A DNA stretch of 64,000 nt from Nocardia crassostreae (GTDB lineage Bacteria > Actinomycetota > Actinomycetes > Mycobacteriales > Mycobacteriaceae), in the NCBI RefSeq assembly GCF_001613405.1, contig NZ_BDCH01000013.1:62001-126000 (forward strand), in the 5' to 3' direction. The notes beneath the pieces are model-generated. The model was not told the origin of the DNA. It did no database searches and was given only the letters and a program-made list of their open reading frames with translations. This document shows positions 59,363-64,000 of the stretch, in pieces. The translations under genes were made by a program, and so were the position numbers. How positions within the stretch are numbered: the first letter of the stretch is position 1; every line of letters starts with the position of its first letter.

Positions 59363-59797
59363 TCAGCCAGCCGCCACCAGGGCGATGACATCCTCGGTGC
59401 GGACGATCTGCCCGCGGGCGCCCCAGTTGCCCTCGGGCAGATCGTTGATGTGCACCCAGGCGGTGGCCGCCTCGGCGAAACGCGCCGGATCCTCGTCGGC
59501 GTCCGCGAGCACCCGGGTGACGCGCTCGACGATGTCCCGGCGCTTGTCATCGTCCATGGTCCCCGCCGGAACCCCTACTCGCACCACGTATTTCGGCTTC
59601 TCTCCAACGGGCAGCTGACGCCCGCCCACGAACCAGGCGTCGATCTCGTTCACCACCAGCCACGAGATGGACCGCGCCGCTTCGTTATCCGGCGCGCCTT
59701 CGGCCAGCATCACCTCCGAAACCAGTCGCCCGCCGATCTTCTCGCGACGCTCCTGGTCCAGCGAGCCCTTGGGAACGAACAACTCTACGAACGGCAT
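59363..59797 (-). CDS. Tautomerase-family protein
   Basis: 144 residues of the 4-oxalocrotonate tautomerase/MSAD superfamily, the longer one-chain form with two beta-alpha-beta units. It starts MPFVELFVPKGSLDQERREK, so the catalytic N-terminal proline (Pro2) is present; KPKYVVRVGVPAGTMDDDKR begins the second unit. Family members isomerise or hydrolyse unsaturated acids; no substrate is visible. It is divergent from the HxlR regulator with a palindromic site between them, so it is probably regulated by it. Confidence 0.87.
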   Translation of the reverse strand: MPFVELFVPKGSLDQERREKIGGRLVSEVMLAEGAPDNEAARSISWLVVNEIDAWFVGGRQLPVGEKPKYVVRVGVPAGTMDDDKRRDIVERVTRVLADADEDPARFAEAATAWVHINDLPEGNWGARGQIVRTEDVIALVAAG

Positions 59798-59811
59798 CTG
59801 TCAGTCCTTTC

Positions 59812-59852
59812 ATTGAACTCTGCGATTCGACGGTAGCTCGAGTGAGTTCAAT
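59812..59852. promoter_or_regulatory. Inverted repeat operator between the tautomerase and HxlR genes
   Basis: ATTGAACTC (59812-59820) and GAGTTCAAT (59844-59852) form a perfect 9-bp inverted repeat separated by 23 bases, so the half-site centres lie about three helical turns apart. Likely HxlR binding site. Confidence 0.65.
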
Positions 59853-59876
59853 CAATCAACCCTCTAGACTGGCGGC

Positions 59877-60422
59877 ATGCAACGCACCAGCTTCGCGGAG
59901 ATGCACTGCTCGATCGGGCAGTCCCTGGAACGCGTCGGGGAATGGTGGACTCCGCTGATCGTGCGGGACATCTACCTCGGCCTGCGCCGCTTCGACGACA
60001 TAGCCGAGAACCTCGGCATCTCCCGCAACCTGCTCACCCGCCGCTTCGAGAATCTCATCGCCGACGGCATCATCGAGCGCCGCGCCTATCAGGAGCGCCC
60101 GCCCCGCTACGAATACCACCTCACCGAAGCGGGCCTCGAACTCGTACCGGTCCTCATGGCGCTCATGGCCTGGGGCGACAAATGGGCCACCCTGGCGGGC
60201 GGTCCCCCGGTCGATCTGGTGCACCACGACTGCGGCAAACACTTCACCCCGCAGGTCTGCTGCTCCGAATGCGGCAAACCGGCCCACGCGGCCAATGTGA
60301 CCGCCCTCCCCGGCCCCGGCGCGGCCTCCGGCCCTGGAACCCGGGTACTCGCCCGCCGCAGCGGCCGGGCGGAGCCCGATGCCGGTCAGGGTGCGGCCGA
60401 CCTGCGTGTGAGCGGAACCTGA
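59877..60422 (+). CDS. HxlR-family transcriptional regulator
   Basis: 181 residues. Typical MarR/HxlR winged helix: CSIGQSLERVGEWWTPLIVR with the N-terminal cysteine, LRRFDDIAENLGISRNLLTR, ENLIADGIIERRAYQERPPR and YHLTEAGLELVPVLMAL. The C-terminal extension has a CxxC cluster (VCCSECGKPAH) and a His/Cys before it (HHDCGKHF), which could bind a metal or sense thiol stress. HxlR proteins often sense electrophiles. It is divergent from the tautomerase. The tail after residue 145 is low complexity. Confidence 0.9.
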   Translation: MQRTSFAEMHCSIGQSLERVGEWWTPLIVRDIYLGLRRFDDIAENLGISRNLLTRRFENLIADGIIERRAYQERPPRYEYHLTEAGLELVPVLMALMAWGDKWATLAGGPPVDLVHHDCGKHFTPQVCCSECGKPAHAANVTALPGPGAASGPGTRVLARRSGRAEPDAGQGAADLRVSGT

Positions 60423-60485
60423 AGGGCCGCAGCCACACACTTCGCGCGAGTTCGGCGTGTCGGTGGGGCGTGGCAGGATCTTGCC

Positions 60486-62126
60486 GTGCTCGATGATCTT
60501 GTGGATATGGGTGAACGGCTGGTCGCGGCGGCGGAGGCGGGCGACCGGGAGACGGTGCGCAGGCTGACGAATGCGTTGGTGCACCAAGGGCAGATCGATG
60601 AGGGGATTCCGTTCTGGGAGCGGGCCACCGGCGACCCATGGGTGGCCTACACCCTGGCGCGTTACCGGAAGGTCCGCGGGGATCGGGCGGCGGCCGCGAC
60701 GCTGTATCGCAGTGGCGCGGACGGTGATGCGGGGTGTGCGTACGGGCTCGGGGTGCTGTTGCAGGAGGACGGGGATCCGCAGGCGGGAGACTGGTTTCGG
60801 CAGGGGTGGGAACTGGGTGACCTGAGGTGCAAGATCGAGGTGGGGAAACTGATTGCGGCCGAAGGGAAGCTGACCGAGGCCGCCGAGTTCTTGATGGAGG
60901 GAGCCGAATTGGGGGATTCGGCGGTCTTCCCGTCCGTGCGGTTGTTCGAAGGTCTGCGCAGGGCCTTGGATCACATTGCCGCGCACCTCGAATCCGCGAC
61001 GGACGCCGACGATGCGAGCGACGCGGTGGACCTGATCAACGAACTGCGGCCGCACTACGTGGACTTTCCGGGGCTGTTGATCGAGGTCGAAGGGTATTAC
61101 CGCCGGACGGCCGAGCTGGGTTACCTGCCGGGGCTGGTCGATCTCGCCGTCACGATGGACCAGTGCCGGCGTCCGTTCGACGAGGTGCGATCGGTCCTGC
61201 TGGAGGCCCGGGATCTCGGATCCGCGGGCGCCACGTTCGTGCTCGGTGTGCACGCCGAGAATCGTGGCGATCTCGCCGCGGCCGAACGGTGGTACACCGA
61301 AGCGGCCGAGGCGGGCAATGAATCGGCGCAATGGAATCTGGTCGTTCTCTGCAAGCGGCAGCGTCGTCTCGACGAGGCCGAGGTCTGGTTCCGGCGGGTC
61401 GGTCCGGACGACGTGGACGTGCCGGATCAGCTCGAAAGCATCGACCGGCTACGGTCCGAGGACCACACGGAGGTGCTCGAGAAGTTCTCGAGCCTGCCCG
61501 CATTGCGCACCCGTGCGGAGGGCGGTGACGTGGCGGCCGGGCTCGACTACGCCATGACGCTGTACAACTACGCGGGCGCCGCACCCCGTGACATGATCCC
61601 GTGGATTCTCCCCGCCGCCGAAGCGGGCGATGCGGACGCCGCCGACACCCTGGCCGTCGTCCACCGCACACTCGGTGAGCACACCCTGCACGACCGCTGG
61701 CGGCTGCGCGCCGCCAAATTGGGCCATCACGGGGCCTGTTTCACCATCGGCACCGTCTTCGACCAGCACCTGGACTGGCAGGAGGCCGAACGCTGGTTCG
61801 AGCGCGCGGCCGGGAACGGCCAGGGCGTCTCCGCCATGCTGGCGGGCAAATACAAGGCCCTGCGCGGCGCTTACGCCGAGGCCGAACCCCTGCTCCGGCA
61901 CGCGACCGAGGTGGGCCCGGACGCGGATTACGCCCTCGAGGCCACGGCCTACTACGGCCTGACCCTGCACCGGCTCGGCCGCTCGGCCGAAGCCCTCCCG
62001 CTGTTGCGCACCGCGGCCGCCCGCTGGAGTGAGGTCGAACGCCTGTACGGCACAGACGATCTCATCCGCCGAGCCCGGACACCGGACTTCGCCGCGGAGG
62101 CCGCCGACGCCGAGAGCCGAGTGTGA
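60486..62126 (+). CDS. Sel1-like/TPR repeat protein
   Basis: 546 residues of helical hairpin repeats of about 36 residues: for example AAATLYRSGADGDAGCAYGL, AAERWYTEAAEAGNESAQWN, EAERWFERAAGNGQGVSAML and AEPLLRHATEVGPDADYALE. This is the Sel1/TPR pattern (AxxxYxxAAxxGxxxA) for protein-protein scaffolding. No catalytic domain or signal peptide. GTG start at 60486; no clear ribosome site. It is followed by a bidirectional terminator. No partner is visible, so its pathway is unknown. Confidence 0.82.
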   Translation: MLDDLVDMGERLVAAAEAGDRETVRRLTNALVHQGQIDEGIPFWERATGDPWVAYTLARYRKVRGDRAAAATLYRSGADGDAGCAYGLGVLLQEDGDPQAGDWFRQGWELGDLRCKIEVGKLIAAEGKLTEAAEFLMEGAELGDSAVFPSVRLFEGLRRALDHIAAHLESATDADDASDAVDLINELRPHYVDFPGLLIEVEGYYRRTAELGYLPGLVDLAVTMDQCRRPFDEVRSVLLEARDLGSAGATFVLGVHAENRGDLAAAERWYTEAAEAGNESAQWNLVVLCKRQRRLDEAEVWFRRVGPDDVDVPDQLESIDRLRSEDHTEVLEKFSSLPALRTRAEGGDVAAGLDYAMTLYNYAGAAPRDMIPWILPAAEAGDADAADTLAVVHRTLGEHTLHDRWRLRAAKLGHHGACFTIGTVFDQHLDWQEAERWFERAAGNGQGVSAMLAGKYKALRGAYAEAEPLLRHATEVGPDADYALEATAYYGLTLHRLGRSAEALPLLRTAAARWSEVERLYGTDDLIRRARTPDFAAEAADAESRV

Positions 62127-62141
62127 CCCTCCGCCCGACGT

Positions 62142-62170
62142 GCGCGCGGTGAACCCCCCTCACCGCGCGC
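62142..62170. terminator. Bidirectional hairpin terminator
   Basis: Perfect 11-bp inverted repeat GCGCGCGGTGA / TCACCGCGCGC with loop ACCCCCC, between convergent genes ending at 62126 and 62181. Confidence 0.82.
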
Positions 62171-62180
62171 GGCGCATGCG

Positions 62181-63725
62181 TCAGTACCGGAAGTGGCGCA
62201 GAATCGGCCCGCACACATGCCATTCGTCGCCACCGTCGTGCGCCTCGTGGGCGAGGTGGGCGACGTACCACATCACGGCGTCCTGCCCGTCGACGTTCTC
62301 GCCGTTGACGTGCTGCCAGAGTTGATCGTCGGTGGCGCTGCCGAGCGCGCCACGCAGATCCTCGGATCCTCGATAGGCGGTAATGGCCACGTCGAGGCCC
62401 GAGAACCAGTCGCTGACACCGTCGAACGGGCCCTTGTCGATGAGGAATCCGCGATTGGTGCCCTTGTTGAGCAGCGCCCAGCGATTGTTGCCGGTGTGGG
62501 TGGTGGAGACCTCCGAGGTCTTCGGATGCCAGCCCGGCCCGTATCCCCAGTCCTGACTGGTCGGCAGGTGTTGCAGGGCGAGATTGTTGGCGGCGCCGTC
62601 GATATCGAAGTCGAACCGCCAGTACACGTGGTGCCGATGGTTGTACGGGTGCTGTAGTCCGGCACTGTACATCTGCGGCAAGATAATGCCGTCGTCGCGG
62701 AAGATCCACCGGTTGAGCAGATGGTAGCGCCCGATGACGTGATAGCTCTCCACCACCAGGAACCGATACCCCTGCCCCGGGCTGCCCTCGTACACCGAGA
62801 CCGGCTGCTGCATATTGCCGGTGCTCATCTGATCCTTGTACGGCCCGCCACCCTGGTCGTACTGCACGCGGATCATCGGCACACTCGCCTTGTGCAGCAC
62901 CTTCTTTCCGCGGTAGTACACATCGCGGAAGGCGATGGCCTCGCTGTTGCCGTCGATGATCTCCCATGTGAACGTCCACACCGGCGCCTCCGGCGGCCAG
63001 GACACCGATCCGGACGAGCTCACCGCGGGCGTCACCTCCCGGCGCGGCTGCTCGGCATATCCGGTCGGCAGCTTGCCCTCCGGGATCACCCCGACGTCGA
63101 CGACGTCGCGAGTGCTCAGGTCGACGACCGCGAAGGCCGTCGGCACCCGCCGATCCGCCGGACCGAATCGCAGATCGACCAGACGATGCCCGTGCCGCGG
63201 ACTGTGGAAATCGGTCTCCTCGACGATCAACCCGCGTCCGGTGCCCACGTCGATGTCCTGCCCCGGCAATCGCCCGTCACGCCGCACCAGTTCGATCGCG
63301 TACTGCTGCTCCTTATCGCTGACCGCCGGTTGGGTACGCGAAGTGCTCACCTGGACAACAGCTTTCGCCGCGGTATCGACCAGCGCCTCCACCGTCAGGT
63401 CGTCGTCGTAGTTGTACAGCACGACCACCGGATATTCGGTCCCCCGATCGACGGCCCTGGTCCCCACGCTGATGAGGTCGTACCGTTTACCGGCGACCAG
63501 GTCACCGACTTCGCTTGCGCCCAGGGCGATCTCGTGCGCAAGCCCCGACGCCTCGGCCACGGCTTCGAGACTCCGCGTCTCGAACGCGACCGGCGTGGTC
63601 GCCACGCTCGCTACCAACTCCCCCCAATCCTTGGCGTCGCTGAACTTCGGCTCGATGACCGGCCCCAGGTTGAGAATCTCGGCCCGAAGCAGTCCAGGCG
63701 GAGGAAGGAACAATTTCTCAGTCAT
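62181..63725 (-). CDS. Copper amine oxidase-like protein with altered topaquinone motif
   Basis: 514 residues from the ATG at 63725 (ribosome site GGGGAGAG). N-terminal 290 residues resemble the N2/N3 domains (EILNLGPVIEPKFSDAKDWG). The C-terminal part aligns by eye with copper amine oxidases: VVESYHVIGRYHLLNRWIFR corresponds to the region where the consensus NY(D/E) gives topaquinone; here it reads R-Y-H with Tyr334. YNHRHHVYWRFDFDIDG supplies HxH copper ligands (His363, His365), and VMWYVAHLAHEAHDGGDEWH could supply the third histidine. No signal peptide. It may be a non-amine-oxidising relative; the homology call is from pattern only. Confidence 0.7.
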   Translation of the reverse strand: MTEKLFLPPPGLLRAEILNLGPVIEPKFSDAKDWGELVASVATTPVAFETRSLEAVAEASGLAHEIALGASEVGDLVAGKRYDLISVGTRAVDRGTEYPVVVLYNYDDDLTVEALVDTAAKAVVQVSTSRTQPAVSDKEQQYAIELVRRDGRLPGQDIDVGTGRGLIVEETDFHSPRHGHRLVDLRFGPADRRVPTAFAVVDLSTRDVVDVGVIPEGKLPTGYAEQPRREVTPAVSSSGSVSWPPEAPVWTFTWEIIDGNSEAIAFRDVYYRGKKVLHKASVPMIRVQYDQGGGPYKDQMSTGNMQQPVSVYEGSPGQGYRFLVVESYHVIGRYHLLNRWIFRDDGIILPQMYSAGLQHPYNHRHHVYWRFDFDIDGAANNLALQHLPTSQDWGYGPGWHPKTSEVSTTHTGNNRWALLNKGTNRGFLIDKGPFDGVSDWFSGLDVAITAYRGSEDLRGALGSATDDQLWQHVNGENVDGQDAVMWYVAHLAHEAHDGGDEWHVCGPILRHFRY

Positions 63726-63912
63726 AACACTCTCCCCGTACGGCTGAGTTCCGCGCGCGGCTGCGCGCCCCTCGATCCTTCGCCCGCCACCTCGGCCCCG
63801 TCGCGAGTACTTCGCTACTTCACTCCCCGTCTCGGGAGGCGAATTCCGCAGGTAAACGGACATCATCGCCGGTTCCCCCGCGCCGATGAGGCGCCCAACC
63901 TATTCTGCTGGC
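63726..63912. promoter_or_regulatory. Divergent promoter region at the right edge
   Basis: 187 bases between the amine-oxidase-like gene and the truncated last gene. A TATTCT -10-like hexamer at 63901-63906 lies 6 bases before the GTG at 63913. No other clear element was found. Confidence 0.4.
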
Positions 63913-64000
63913 GTGACGACCCCGACACCATGGACGACGAGCTGGCACGACGCGACGGTGGGCGGCATGGAATGCGGTGACCGGGAAGGCTTTCCGGTGC
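63913..64000 (+). CDS. 5' end of a gene cut by the window edge (possible alpha/beta hydrolase)
   Basis: 29 codons from the GTG at 63913, open to the end. The start MTTPTPWTTSWHDATVGG and the following GDREGFPV resemble the first strands of alpha/beta hydrolases, where GxPV is followed by LxHG, but this is too short to be sure. A TATTCT hexamer 6 bases upstream suggests a leaderless transcript. Confidence 0.45.
   Translation, partial: MTTPTPWTTSWHDATVGGMECGDREGFPV

Noticed and set aside
1..64000. tRNA, rRNA or complete insertion sequence
   Set aside because: No cloverleaf-like sequence with a CCA-type end, no rRNA segment and no transposase with terminal repeats was recognised by reading; a covariance-model scan was not possible.

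Overview
This is a high-GC actinobacterial chromosome segment, most likely Nocardia or a close mycolic-acid relative. The evidence is a complete Pup-proteasome locus, F420-type flavin oxidoreductases, many TetR regulators and cytochromes P450, a type I PKS, frequent GTG/TTG starts, 4-nt start/stop overlaps, and gene order shared with Mycobacterium tuberculosis: dop-pup-prcB-prcA, pafA-pafB-pafC, tatA-tatC-helY, a DUF4333 protein, an exonuclease, an M24 peptidase, then F420 PPOX protein, SDR and cobL. The genus is inferred from gene content, not from a marker gene. LAYOUT. 1-14290: 3' part of glnA1, a VapC remnant, small metabolic and hypothetical genes, then an accessory block of three TetR regulators, each with its own paired operator-like repeats, next to oxidative enzymes (F420-type nitroreductase, AurF-like diiron oxygenase with a DUF4873 partner, FAD monooxygenase). 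14434-27083: protein quality control (Dop, Pup, PrcB, PrcA, PafA), the PafBC DNA-damage regulators, a ketopantoate-reductase-like gene, Tat export and the HelY helicase. 27198-33886: envelope and secreted proteins, a 5'-3' exonuclease, a peptidase, a hemerythrin-like protein, an F420 PPOX protein, an SDR and CobL. 33908-38579: a CYP154/CYP157-like P450 pair (both frameshifted), a beta-carbonic anhydrase, and a stand-alone PheS-like ligase with an FDX-ACB domain and a possible structured leader. 38585-44088: a ribose-type ABC operon (rbsR, rbsA, a fused permease/binding protein, rbsK) behind tandem LacI operators. 44111-48957: TraB-like protein, a third frameshifted P450, a NACHT ATPase with a glycine-rich membrane C-terminus, DUF6194. 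49020-57024: a degraded PKS locus, namely a MerR regulator fused in frame to a beheaded PKS module, then a KS-AT-DH-KR-ACP module interrupted by a stop codon, then a type II thioesterase. 57095-64000: LysR/MFS pair around a 49-bp palindrome, tautomerase/HxlR pair, a Sel1-like repeat protein, a copper-amine-oxidase-like protein with an altered cofactor motif, and the start of a truncated gene. HOW IT FITS TOGETHER. The housekeeping genes look intact, whereas the accessory oxidation and secondary-metabolism genes carry many small lesions: an amber codon, four single-base frameshifts (two in C/G homopolymers), a stop codon and two chimeric junctions in the PKS, and a lost rbsA stop. This is either real decay of accessory functions or base-level assembly error, and raw reads would settle which. 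The most interesting candidates for new biology are the MerR-PKS chimera, the tandem CIRCE-like repeats upstream of pafA, the NACHT membrane protein, the PheS-like ligase with its leader, the P450 lacking the ExxR arginine, and the amine-oxidase homologue with a changed topaquinone motif.
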